64,000 nt of DNA. Origin: Rhizoctonia solani. Taxonomy: Eukaryota > Basidiomycota > Agaricomycetes > Cantharellales > Ceratobasidiaceae. The stretch covers positions 2,585,501 to 2,649,500 of the forward strand of contig NC_057372.1 in the NCBI RefSeq assembly GCF_016906535.1. The letters are read 5' to 3'. Under the pieces are notes generated by a model that was not told the origin of the DNA, made no database searches, and was given only the letters and a program-made list of their open reading frames with translations. This document shows, piece after piece, positions 23,173 to 35,094 of this stretch (position 1 is the first letter of the stretch; each line of letters opens with the position of its first letter). The translations under genes and the position numbers were made by a program.

Positions 23173-25331
23173 TTACTCGACTTTCCTACGAGGCGGGATA
23201 GCCCAGAAAAATAAGGCAGAGAGGGAAGCTAGCACCATCTAATAATTTACAGTCAACAACAATTAGCACCTTGGTGACATCGCAACTTACAATAACGGGA
23301 GGAAGAATATGCAGCCCTGGTTTAACCTTCCCAATCGTAATACCGAAAAGTAACGGCCCAAGAGTTGCCCCAACAAGCCCCAGTCCTGAGATGAAAGTTC
23401 AGTACGAACCAGCTGTGTTTCAAGTAAACAGAATACCGATTGTAATAGAAACCGCTATCCCCTTAAGACTCGGTGGAACGCGAGTTGATATAATGGACAA
23501 GATTCCAGGCGTATTTGGACTATACAGATATCAGTCAATGGTGGTCTAAACAAACAGACTTTACGCATATGACCTACCCCAAAAAGAACCCGGCAACGGC
23601 AATACCAATCCAGTTGGACACGGTAGAGTTGACAGCCCAAAGCAGACCGATTGCCCCACCGGTAGCTACTAATAGGAGCGTATTTCCTATTCTCTCACGA
23701 ACGTGAATAAATGGCAAGGAAAAAAAATTCTGCCAGCGGTGAGTCCTGGAATCGGGTCGCCTGAGCTATTGTCGTTTCGACGGTTGTGGTTACTCACCAG
23801 CCCAGAACATGGATAGCTGATATCGAGAAACGTCCGGCCCGGAGCCTTTTACATCGATCAGGTATGATGTTAGCCACTAAGTTTCGTAGTCATTAGTCAT
23901 CCACTAAGCCCAAATGGTGAGAACCTTACATTACTAAGTGTATCAGCAATTGCGAAGCTAAGAATGATCAGGATTATCCCAACCCTGATGTATGCATTCA
24001 GATATCGAATGTGCGTTGCTCATAGCAGCATCATGTGCTAACTGACTAACCAAGTCGTTGGTATGTGCATCACTTTCTTGAACTTTGCGCGTACACTTTT
24101 GTGTTCGGATGTTTCCTCGTGATCAGATGGCATCACATAACGCTTGAAGAGCATAAAATGGCAGATGGTGACCAAGGCTGCCAGAGAGAACGGGAACCAA
24201 TAATAAAGCTGTATTCCGATGGGTCAATATTCTGCACAAATCCGAGTGCGGTTGGTATTTCCGCTGCTACGAAACTCACCCTCCATGCAATGCCAGCTTT
24301 GGCCAGTGCTCCAACGACGAAAGGAGAAACTAGCTACAAATTTCGATGCGTGTAGGTAGTGTCTACCCGAAAGTTGTACTCATTTACTTACTGCTCCCAG
24401 CTAGACAAAAAAACGGGTTAACCCAATTTTATTTTCCAAGTATTGGATTAACTTACCCCGAAGAATGCATACAGGATATTCATGAATCGGCTGTTTTCAA
24501 ACTGCCATAACATAGCGCATGAATGCAGAGGACCCGGACGAGCAGAGAAGATACCCACATGAGATATCACACTGGTAAGGCAAGCCTCGTAGAAACCTCC
24601 TCCAAAACCCATGAGGCAGAGCCCTACCATCACAACCGGGAAAGGTGGAGCGAAGGATATGAGCAACGATCCACCCCCGTACAGGATTCCCGCCATCTAC
24701 AGTCATGTTAATTGAGATTCTCTGAGCTAGAAACTATCCTCACCACTAAAACATTGCGTGTCCCAATTGCATTCTGAAGGACGGAGTTAATCATGCATGA
24801 GATTAGGTAGCTATATATATATACACGTTATTCAAGATAGTATAGTTGATTCGAAGTAATCTACATACCCTCCAAAGCCTGCAAGGAACACAAGAGAAAC
24901 CACCTCGTAAGGTAAGTGGTAATGGTCTTGAATTGAGGGCAAGTTGGCTCCCGTAGCAGTGTCATTAAGACCGACTGCGAAAACCCCCATACAAGACTGC
25001 CAATTTTAAGTACATCTTGGCCACCCAATGTCTCGTTAAATAACCGAGATAGACATACCCCAGCTAAGTAGAAGACCTTATCTTCTATGTAAACCTTCCC
25101 AATGCGGAAACCAGAGCCCTCAGCTTGGGCTGTATTATTGATCGTAGCGTGGACCGAAGTAGATGCATTTACAGAACTGTTTAGACTACCTCCAGAAAAG
25201 TATTGCTCGGTCTCGGCGAAGGCATCAGGGGCTTGTGAGTGGGGATTCTTGACCCCATCAAAGGAGGGTCCATGTTCTAAATGTGGATGTGCATCGAGAA
25301 GCTCGATCTCGTAGGCCGCGGTTTGGCTCAT
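23173..25331 (-). CDS. BSC6-like MFS transporter A
   Basis: Major facilitator of the group annotated as Bypass of stop codon 6-like/FucP-like proteins; substrate unknown. A long hydrophilic N-terminus (from MSQTAAYEIELLDAHPHL) precedes GLNDTATGANLPSIQDHY, the family motif in helix 1. Next are YLISCMINSVLQNAIGTRNV, MAGILYGGGSLL, MVGLCLMGFGGGFYEAC, NILYAFFG, LVSPFVVGALAKAGIAWR, YYWFPFSLAALVTICHF, SFAIADTLSN, HVRERIGNTLLL and AGFFLG, ending WAIPPRRKVE. More than ten short introns are needed. Gene B at 25811-34588 is its tandem neighbour with the same exon plan. I checked exon joins at representative places, not base by base throughout. Confidence 0.8.
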
Positions 25332-25810
25332 GCCAGATTTTTAGCTAGGGGATGTTAGAGCAGTGGGAGTGGAGGACTTGGTAAGTACCTCAATAAAAGG
25401 GCCAGGTGTGTGTAATGAGCCCTAGTGTAACGATGACAAGACGGTTTGACTCGACCGAGAAAAATGCTATTTGATTGGAAACGTAAGTCACACGAGTGTG
25501 GGGTAAACGATCAGTTACCCCAGTCCCTGACCCAAGAGACATGTTCTGGCCGTTGATCAATTGACCAATAGCCATGCGGTATAGTCACGCTACTCTATAT
25601 GTATACAGTAATATAATTGGGTACGTTTGAGGCCACCGGGTGTATTTTATACGTCCAGGCACCGGATCTTCGCCTCAACGCCTTAACAATTTAAGCTATA
25701 CCTACGGAAACGTTCCGCAGTTCCATCTATTAAGCAAGCAGGCTAATACTAGAGAGTATTCGCGAGTACATTCCGCCAGGAGAAGTATATTTCGTGAGAG
25801 TAATCAGATT
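25332..25810. other. Intergenic between MFS transporters A and B
   Basis: Upstream region of transporter A and 3' side of transporter B. No other gene was recognised; short open frames here lack motifs. Confidence 0.4.
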
Positions 25811-28800
25811 TCAGTCACGCTTTGTGCGAGGGGGGATGGTCCAGAAAGTGATGGCCGAGAGCGAGGCCAGAACAATCTACAATAAGATGTGAATATATTC
25901 CCGCCGCTGGTTCTCCGACACTTACTATTACGGGCGGCAGAATCCGTAGACCAGGACCAACCTTCCCTACTACTATGCCGAAAAGTAGTGGACCAAGAGT
26001 GGCACCAACAAGGCCCAATCCTTTTAAATGGTTAATATTAAGTTATACTCCATGTGCGTGAATATGTACCGATGGTAATAGATATGACTATACCCTTCAA
26101 ACTCGGTGGGACACGAGCAGAAACTATCGAGAGAATACCAGGTGTGTTAGGACTGTAAATTATCAAAGTGTCAGTTATAATAATGCTTTGATCCCGCGCA
26201 TACACCCACCCCAGGAAAAATCCAGCGATAGCAATAGTTGCCCAGTTGGTGAAAGGAGAAGTGAAGTTCCACAACACTGCCAGTGCTCCTCCTGCGCATG
26301 CAAGCAGTAGAGTGTTCCCAAGTCTCTCACGTACATGGATAAAAGGAAGCGAAAAGAAGATCCGACCGCATGTAAGACCTGTGCAGTATATTTCATTTCT
26401 CAGCCGGATAATTTCAGATAGTAGGGAAAATACTCGCCGGCCCAAAACATGGATAATTGATAGCGGGAGACGTCTGGCTCCGAGCCTTTGGCCTCAATAA
26501 GGTAAGATGTAAGCCACTATATAGCCATTTATTAGTAGAGATCTTATCCCAGGGAGCCAAAGTTCGTACACTACTTAATGTATCGCTGATCGCGAAACTA
26601 AGAATAATGAGAATTATCCCAATCCTACAAAGCATTATCAGCTCGTATAACAGAATAATTCATAGGGAGTCTCACCAAGTAATCGGGAGTCGCATTATCT
26701 GTATAAAACTCGTACGTGCGCTTCGTTGCTCAGTATTTTCATGATGCTCGTGGTCGGATGGGGTAACATAATCTTTGAAGAGTACAACATGGCAAAGGGT
26801 AACAAGCAAAGCAAGAGAAAGAGGGAACCAATAATACGTCTAGAGATTCTGTCAAAAACATCGTCGAAAGTCTTTAGCGTCTCACTTACGTTCCATGGAA
26901 CGCCAGCCTTAACTAGCGCTCCTATAATAAAAGGAGAGACCAACTAAGACCATACATAAGACAATAGTTTACTATCTAAATACAGTACGCTTACCGCCCC
27001 AAGCTGAGCTGGAACAATTAGTTGAAGATTTAGTCATTGTAAACACTCTGAACTTACCCCGAAGAACGCATACAATATATTCATAAATTTGCTGTTATCA
27101 AACTGTGCTCAGATTGTCAGGAACTAATTCACATTACAATAATTAAGTACTCACATGAGAAACAATACTGGTTAAACAGGCTTCGTAGAAGCCTCCGCCG
27201 AACCCCATCAACCCAAGCCCAGTTATCACGAGTGGGAAAGGGGGTGCAAATGAAATTAACAAAGACCCTCCGGCGTACAAAAGGCCAGCGATCTTGAGTC
27301 ACCGCTGTCAGGTCAGCTGACATTCAGTCGGGAGGACCCCCGATTATCCCGGGGGAGGCTTCTTCGGCTTCCGGACATGGATCCTAGTGGCCGGGAGGGG
27401 GAGGCATCGTTTTTTCCGGACATGAAGCCCTGGTTGGAGGGGGGTAGGCATCGTGCAAATCCGGACATGAAGGGGTCGCCGCGGCCCGAGGCTTCTTCGG
27501 CTTCCGGACATCACGTGGAGGTCCATCCTCCGGGGAAAATTTTTTCCGGGCGCTAACGCCGTCAAAGGGTCACTTTTGATCGTAACGGTATTCAACTTAC
27601 AGCCTCGCTCGGGGCTAGGTTATGTTTCTAGTATATCAACCTACTGTATTTACTAGTTTAAGTTGAATTTATTGTTTTCCCATTCCGTTTTGAGCTTGAT
27701 GCCCCGGGTATATGCGTTTGCATTTGGCTTATAATTACCAACACTCGGGGTTATTTTCTGAGCTTCGCACACAAATTTTTCGTTGGTGTTAGTGATTTAC
27801 GTGACCATAGCCAGAGTCAGAGCTCCTTCGTGCTCGAATTTCCATCTCGTGCGAGTACTATGGGAAGTTTAGGCAAATTGTCTGCGCGTAATATCATTGC
27901 GCCCGGGCAGGATATAATCGAACAGAACAGCGCGCTTTCCATCCCCAATATTTTCTTAAATTTGCTCCCCGCCTTTGATGCTCCAGTCCCCGATGCTCTT
28001 CGATTCACTTTCCCACCTCTGAATAATAATTCGCCCGAGCAAATCGCCTCTTCTACGACTCGTTTCCACGATCATTTGCCCACAGCAATTGGTGCGGATC
28101 TCATTGGTCATTCGATTCCCGATCCTACACTCTTCCTATCTCTGCGGAAAGAGTGGCAGAATGTACAGCCCGATGAAGTCCAGTCGATATTCCATGTGAC
28201 AACGATGGAAACGCTCATTATTACCCAATCTGGATATTGACATGGTGGGAATTAGTGCTATCAGGCAGACAGAAACAGGACCAATGGCGTAGCGCGTGTG
28301 ACTGGCTATCCCAAGCTAAATCGACTTCAAACCACCCGGCTGCTTTACAAGTTTTCACTCAAGCATGGGATTATATATCGCATATAGGATGGGACACTGC
28401 AATTCCGTTCGAAACCAGATGCTCTGCCGCTGATCTATCGTTCTTTCTCTCAAACAATTGGTTGGCCACTCGACATATTGATTGGATGCTCGAATCGGCG
28501 CAGCTCCGCTTTGAATCACGCGAACCAGGCGAGGCTCAATTGCGACCTCCCCATAATTCAGTTATTTTCTACTCACCCGAAGTCCTCCGGGGCATTATTC
28601 GACGATTCGAAACCATTCCACCCAGTATTCCTCCCGAAGCGATCTCTCGGTTTCTTTCGCCACTTCAAAATCGGATTCGAAATGGGGAGCGCCCACTGCT
28701 CTATACCGTCTATAACTACTCTGACGTACACTGGATCGCGCTAGAGGTTGACTTCAACCGGCAGGTCATCCGTTATGGCGACTCGATGGGTGGCCAGAGA

Positions 28801-31800
28801 AGTTCGGCTCGCATTCGGAATATAATCAACGCCTGGCTGAAAGCGACTTGGGGTTACGACAAATTTGTGTCTGAACAGATGCCATGCGGTACTCAAGTGG
28901 ACGATGCGACTTCCTGTGGAGTTTGTGCGGTCAATACCATTGAAAGGCAGGTCTTTGAAGACCCATTATGGGACGAAGGTCTTGCCTCGGCATATCGGGC
29001 ATCAAAATTTGTGGAAATAGCGTACCGAATATTAGTGCCGAATGTAAGCTTCTCCTTGTGCCTATTGCTGATCCCGTGTATCTACTAAACATATTTATTT
29101 CAAAGGGATCTGATTCCATTATCAACCCCCCATTGCCGATATCGCGCATATTGGCCAATTCGTTAGCTGGGTCAATCGGACAAGGTTTATTTATTGCCGA
29201 GCCCCCAACATCTCCTCATCAAGCCTCCGGTTATCTCTCCTCCGATGACAATTTCTTCGATGGATTTTCTTCAGATGTAATCGAGAATGTCGAATTCAAC
29301 GCCTTAAACTTATCCGATGACCAGACCGATGGGGATGCAACGGATGATCCAGAGCTCGTGCATCGAAACCAGGTTTTGATACGCTCGGGATTGGACTCAG
29401 ACTCGAGTTCAGACTCCAACTCCAGCTCAGAGAGTTTGAAACGCCCGAGAAAACGACAAAAGCCTGGGAAGTCGGCAGCACATACCCGGACTGTCTTAGG
29501 AGCCGTTCGCGAAGGAAACTTTCAAATCGACAACCTTCGATGGGCTCGTTTTGAAGCAACGATCAAAGATCTCGATAATTATGCTGTGCTCGATCGCGAA
29601 AACCCACTATATGTACGACACTCGACATGCGGGAATAAGTTCAAGATGCGCCAGCCATACGATACCAAAAATTTCAAAACACACGTCCAAGCAAAAACTT
29701 GTGGGCCACAGGCGACAGGAGCATCCTCAGGAAGAAAGTCAAAAAGCTTGAAGAAGTCCGATGGTGCCGGAATGCTCCCTCTCACCTCGTTTGCTGGTTT
29801 CAAACGGCGTTCTGACCGCTCTATCAGCACTAGTGCAAATCTTACTGGCCCAGAGCCACAGCTTTCTACTCCTGGCTTGCCTGCTATGGTCGCATCTTCG
29901 TCATCTACTTCAACACCATCTTCTCAGCAGGAGATCGAGCGCATGTGCCCAGGCCTCTCGGAAGAAGATATGTCAGGTATATCTAATTACTTGCTTCGAA
30001 CTACGTATATTGGGGGAGGAAGTCGCGCATATAAGCACTTTGCGTTTGCTCTTTATTCAATACCATATGCCGAACTCGGAGCAGAAGAGCAACAGAATGT
30101 TCGGAACGAAGCTCATGGAAATGTCGCCTGGCGTGTAGATGAGTCCCGTAATGTTGTTATTGCCTCGGCCTGTACTCGCATTGCTCGAAGAGGGCGCACT
30201 TCAGACGGCAGATTGCGTTCATGCAAAAATTGTGCGGCTCTGTTGAAGCTCCGACGTTTCAGAGCCGCTGTCCGATATGAAGCAAAGCCGAATCAAAAAT
30301 TTACCAATAGGCGATGGGTTCGGGCATCCTCGTGCATGCAGTTTGCGAAGGTACACGGTGTGTATGAACTCATTGTCAACAAGGTAAGTTACATTCATTA
30401 TTATTTAATTTCCTTTCAAACTGAAAAATTGATGATTTTAGGACGAGAGGACTCCAGCGCAACGATTTCTTTTACAGGTACTTAAAGGCGAAATGAAAGA
30501 TCGAAAGATTTTCTGTGGGATGGTTGAAGTGATGGCAATGATGGACGACAAGGCGCTTCGTGGAGTTGGCCTTCAGAATGCCAAATATCCCCCCGAATTC
30601 GACCAATTTTGCCACGAAATCGTCAATATATCCCCACTTGCATATCAAACATTTCGTAACATCTTTGGGGGTCGAACTGCATCGAATTTTCGGTATGTAG
30701 CACCAGTTATTATCTAGTTACAGGCCTATTGAGAGTCTTTGTAGAGTAATCCGAGGCCGAGAGCGTCGTTTCCCTCTAGCAATCGACGATGGTGTTTTCG
30801 AAATTGCACAGATTTATTTTTCTTCGATTAATTACACAGGCCCGGTGTGCTTGTCATGCGATGACACCAAGCTCCTGCCCGCTCTCAAAACCTACTACGA
30901 TACAAGTACAAAACTGTGGTATTTGCTTGGCGGAACTACGGGCGCCATCGCTGTTGCAAGCACAGAAGAACTTACGTCAATTCTGAAGGATGGGAAACTT
31001 TCCAAGGCTTCGAAGGTACGATCCTTAAACTAGCGCTGGACTTGGGCCTAATCCCTATTATAGCTTCGGCTCTGGGTTTTACAGGTCCCATTGCCGCATA
31101 TACCCCCTCTTGCCATTGCTGCACTACCAATTGCCTCAAATGCTACGACCCAGTCACTTATTGGCTACTTGAAACTTGTCATTCAAGGCCTACTTGCCCG
31201 AGGAATACATGTCATTTCGTATGCTACGGATGGCAGCGCAATCGAACAAAATATCCAGGAGTCACTCTTTATGTCCATGGATAAATACCGACACTATACT
31301 GTCCCGCATCCTTCACGGCGCCTTCCCAACAGCCTATCTACTCCAGACCCCTTGGACTTCAAACTAGGTCTCTTAGACGGCAAGACCAAGGATAATCCAT
31401 GTGTAATCATCCAGGATAGTAAACACGCACTCAAAACATTGCGTAATACCCTATACTCAGGTGCTCGGCTTTTAGTAATGGGTTCCAGGACACCAATGTA
31501 TTCTCAAGTTCGCGACATTGCTGAAGATCCCGATTCAACCCTCCATCGTCGCGATGTCGAAAATAACGATCGGCAGGACGATGTTTCCACGGAATGTGTA
31601 TTCAACCAGTTCACACTTTCATTCGTAGTCAAAAAACGACCCCAGTACCTTGGCTTAGCAGTCTATCTATACATAGCAGGTGAACTCGGTGATGCATACC
31701 AGAGCCGACACATTTTGCACGCAGATCGGCTGTGGATGGTACTTCGAGCAAAATTCTTCTTCGATTTCTGGCGACAATTTCTCCTGGACTCTGGCTACTT

Positions 31801-34588
31801 ATTATCTCGATATTTCATCTCGCAACAGGCTTTCAACATCTTAACAACAATAATTGAGGGCTTAATCTTGCTCATCTATGCTTATCGTGACTATATGCCC
31901 GAGGGGACTCCCCTTTTACCCTGGCTGCACTCGAGTGAAGCCTGCGAACACTTTTTTGCCGAAATGCGAAAGCTTGTTCCAGACTTTACATACCTTGACT
32001 TTATTTTCTCTGTGCCTAAACTTCGTGTTCTGCTCCGCGCATCCTATCGAAACAGTCCCGAGTTTTCCGCAGCATCGACAGAGCGTCAGAGGAAAGCAAC
32101 TGGCTACCAGCATACATACATGGATTCAACAAATGTTGACTTGTCACTTCTAGCTTGCTTCCCAACAGACGGCGAGATTGCAGAAATTGCATATATTGCA
32201 TACCGCGAGGCGATTCTACTTGCTCAGGCAGTGAATATACTTCCCGATGACCTGGTCCCTGCAACAGCGCTGGACCATACAAGTACATTTGATCAATCTG
32301 AAGAAGATACAAGCCCCGAGTCCAACACAGGTGTGGCAGAAGACTTATCATCAAGTGAAGCGTTTCAAGAGCTAGTTGAGCTTGCAGATGCCCACGACCT
32401 TCCGCTTGAATCAATTTCTATTCAACGCGATAACTTAGTGTATGCTAATGCGGCTCTTCAAACCGAGGCCACGGCTCTCATGTAAGTGGACAAAATCTCT
32501 CTAATTGTTCCCAAATGGCTGATAATATTTTCCTGCCACGGTGTTTTAGTGACAACCTTCCCCCCGAAAACGATGCCGATGTACTGCTTGACCGCACAGC
32601 CGTTGAGGAACATACAAAATCGACCACAGAAATGTCTGACCCCAACTTTCTTGAGTCACAAATTCAAGATATGAATAGCGAAACCTTTCCCCAACAACGC
32701 TCTTTGGTCGAGCTCAACTTTGATATCCTACTGCAGATCCGACAGCGCCATCAAAATCCACGCGCACTCAAGAGTAGCAAAAATTATGCAAAATTTAAGG
32801 CAGGCGTGAGCATATATTGTAGTCACTCATCGTCAACACTGATTATTGATATACGATCATACATAGCTACTAGGTAAAACTGCCTCCCAACAAGGGGAGG
32901 TCCTTCCAGGCTCATTGGCTACCCCGCACGCATCGGAAGGACTATCAACAGAGACAAGTCACGCAGCGCTAGCTCGCTCGTTCTTGCAGACATTGCGCGA
33001 TCATGAGCTTAGTAGTCATAAGATCTCCCCCCGCCTACAACGCTGGATTGTAAGTGGGGGTGAGACGGATGGACAATTCAAGGGCAACACAGCAAATGCT
33101 AAAAAAGCCGCAGAGACCCGTGCAGACTCCGTAAGTAATGTTTCAAGTTCGCTACTTTACCAGAAAAACGTTGTAAATAACCGAATTCTTGATAGTATGT
33201 CAAACTTCGACGCGATTGCTTGCGGAAACGCGGCATTCCCAGGCTACTCGAAGATATTGCCACGGCACGAATTACTATCATTGACCCAATCAAACCCGGG
33301 ACTTTTGTCTGGATTATGTTGGAAAAGCAAATTATGCTTGGACGAGGTAAGTCTTGACTCATATTTATGCAGAAAAACTCAAACTGGATATTACAGTTAT
33401 GGCTATATACATCAAGGAGGGCGGATACAATGGGATGAACCTATGGGTCCCCCAGACCACTCATCTCGGGCACATCTCATATGTCGCAGTCCAAACCTAT
33501 CAGAAGGTTGCATCGCGGGCCAAGTATCGTGCTATACATCTTGGTCGGCCAATGGAGATCCCGTACTACCAACTTGTACCGACAAACGAGCTCTTGATGC
33601 GCGTCGGCTTCGTAAACACGCCAGGCTCGGAAACTGAGGACATCGAATTGAAGGATCGCCACATTCTCGACGAGAGAGATGAATTGGCGCGTCTTTTACC
33701 CGAACTAGAGAAGGCCGGTATACCACGAGTGGGTTCAAAAGCCAGAACGGGATCGTAAAAGGAAAATATGTATATAGATATAGATATGTACATTTAAGCG
33801 CCGGGCGCATACGGCCCGAGGCATCGTTCAACTTCCGGACATGGAGGGTTTGGGCTCCGAGGCATCCGCGGGTTCCGGATATGAGTCATATAGGTGGCCG
33901 CCGAAAAGCTTCCGGATATGAACACTAGTAGGAGGCCGGATTTCCGAAGAAGCCTCCCCCGGGATAATCGGGGGTCCTCAGTCGGGTAAGGTATAGTCAC
34001 GGGCTCACAAGCAACACAGAACGTGTCCCAATAGCATTCTGAAGCACGGAATTAAGCATGCACGAAATCAGGTAGCTGCGGAGTTTGATGATTAAATTAT
34101 GGGTTAAAATAAAATAGTTTTGATACATACCCTCCAAATCCAGCAAGGAAGACAAGCGATACGATAGCGTAAGGCAAGTCATAATGTTCCTGTATTGAAG
34201 GGAGATTGGCTCCGGTGGCTGTATCGTTTAGGCCTACAGCAAAAACACCCATACAAGCCTAAAAACGAGAGTGAGACATGGGTGTCACTGCCGCCTTGTT
34301 ATAACTTGTACATACTCCAAGAAGATATAAAACTTTGTCATCGATGAAGATGTTCCCAACCCGAAGGCCTGAGTCTATGGCTAAATCGATCGAGCCGCTT
34401 TCTCCTCGGCTTGAGTCGATTGTATGAGCGTCAAGGTCTGGGGGACCTGGGTTCAAGAAGTACTGTTGGTCGCCTACCAAGTGGCCGCTGAATGTGCCAT
34501 AATGAGAATCGGAGCGTTCAAGCGGTCGGTCGTGGTCCAAAATCGGGAGCGTTTCAACTTCTGCTTGGCAAACAACTGTCTGGCTCAT
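25811..34588 (-). CDS. BSC6-like MFS transporter B, interrupted by a transposon in one intron
   Basis: Tandem paralogue of transporter A with matching blocks: an N-terminus rich in acidic residues (MSQTVVCQAEVETLPILDH), a helix-1 region, IGTRSVLL, IAGLLYAGGSL, MVSPFIIGALVKAGVPWN-type residues, and an end at FWTIPPRTKRD (TGA 25811-25813). Between the exon ending in SVLL (34009) and the exon beginning IAGLL (27292) the intron is 6,716 nt because it holds the whole element at 27333-33978. Taking out the element and one copy of its 8-bp target duplication leaves a 62-nt intron with GTGAGC donor and CAAG acceptor, normal for this genome. The coding sequence itself is not broken by the insertion. 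Expression may still be affected, since such a long intron is unusual in fungi. Confidence 0.78.
27325..27332. repeat. Target-site duplication, left copy (CAGTCGGG)
   Basis: CAGTCGGG directly precedes the left terminal repeat and recurs directly after the right one (33979-33986). An 8-bp duplication is typical of hAT, P and KDZ-type DNA transposons. Confidence 0.9.
27333..27367 (+). repeat. Left terminal inverted repeat of the transposon (35 bp)
   Basis: Matches the reverse complement of 33944-33978 at every position. Internally it is nearly palindromic (CCCCCGATTATCCCGGGGG). Confidence 0.92.
27369..27513 (+). repeat. Left subterminal direct repeats (TTCCGGACATG)
   Basis: Four copies of a 12-bp motif close to TTCCGGACATGR start at 27369, 27414, 27459 and 27502, spaced about 45 bp apart. 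They probably bind the transposase, as subterminal repeats of other DNA transposons do. Confidence 0.8.
27860..33758 (+). CDS. Transposon protein: Ulp1-like protease domain joined to RNase-H-like transposase
   Basis: One multi-exon gene of roughly 1,800 codons. Exons are about 27860-29043, 29106-30383, 30442-30692, 30745-31015, 31064-32481, 32550-32805, 32874-~33130 and two more, to TGA-type end at 33758. The N-terminal half has a C48/Ulp1 peptidase pattern: His in DVHWIALEVD (28729), Asp in RYGDSMGG (28780), Gln in CGTQVDD and Cys in TSCGVCAVN (28915). A Ser/Asp-rich linker and a possible zinc-binding segment (HSTCGNKFKM...KTCG) follow. The transposase part has acidic candidates in CDDTKLLP (30860), YATDGSAIEQN (31229) and SEACEHFFAEMR (31937), plus IQDSKHALKTLRNTLYSGA as in P-type transposases. 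One-base losses at about 28234 and 32964 break the literal frame. Two separate proteins instead of a fusion remain possible. Confidence 0.8.
33833..33921 (+). repeat. Right subterminal direct repeats (TTCCGGAYATG)
   Basis: Three copies at 33833, 33873 and 33910 are in the same orientation as those at the left end. The latter two read GGATATGA instead of GGACATG. Confidence 0.8.
33944..33978 (-). repeat. Right terminal inverted repeat of the transposon (35 bp)
   Basis: Perfect inverted copy of 27333-27367, followed at once by the second target-site copy. Confidence 0.92.
33979..33986. repeat. Target-site duplication, right copy (CAGTCGGG)
   Basis: Identical to 27325-27332. It marks the insertion point within the intron of transporter B, 22 bp from the intron's donor side. 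Confidence 0.9.
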
Positions 34589-35094
34589 CTAGATCACGGT
34601 TACAGTACCAGATGAAAGTGCAAACGAAGATGGAGGTGGCCCAAAAGTCCAGTGGAGGTCAGTCGGCCGAGACATTAAATACCAATGACAGGGATAGTCG
34701 TACGTAAGGGGTCACAATATTATGGCAAATTCGAAACCGGCCATATTCGTGGTGTCATCTGTAATGATTGAGATTTGATTATAGTTCTTGGGGCACGACA
34801 GTTTAAACGCAAGACAGGAAGCACAGAATTCCTCTCACGGCTCTGACTTGATTTTCGATTCAGTCAATTCGGTAGCCAGTCCTGGATCATGCCCTTCACA
34901 TGTTGTCACGATGACACGGGCCGGAACCCAGTTTGGCACGCTCTGAGCCCAAGCTTGGATTGTGGGGATTGCGGGGATGGTTCTCGTGGTCTAGCGCCGA
35001 TCCTGGTAATATTTATTCAACACAAATGTAATTATTATACCTAAAGAAGTAAATTCAAATGTGTCAGGCCCGATGTTAGACGTCCAGTCGCGAA
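34589..35094. other. Intergenic between transporter B and BET4
   Basis: Holds the upstream region of transporter B and the 3' end of the next minus-strand gene. No additional gene recognised. Confidence 0.4.

Larger units (their letters stand above)
27333..33978 (+). mobile_element. 6,646-bp DNA transposon with Ulp1-like and transposase domains
   Basis: A complete-looking class II element. Its 35-bp perfect inverted repeats (27333-27367 and 33944-33978) start AGGACCCCCGATTATCCC and are flanked by the 8-bp duplication CAGTCGGG. Inside each end lie direct copies of TTCCGGACATG-like motifs. One long plus-strand gene (27860-33758) fills the interior. The 8-bp duplication fits hAT, P and KDZ superfamilies. 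The transposase core looks more like P/KDZ-type proteins than hAT (no BED-hAT dimerisation motif seen), and Ulp1-type proteases are known from some KDZ elements. It sits in an intron of transporter B on the opposite strand. Perfect terminal repeats suggest a young insertion; its gene needs two one-base corrections, perhaps assembly errors. Confidence 0.9.
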
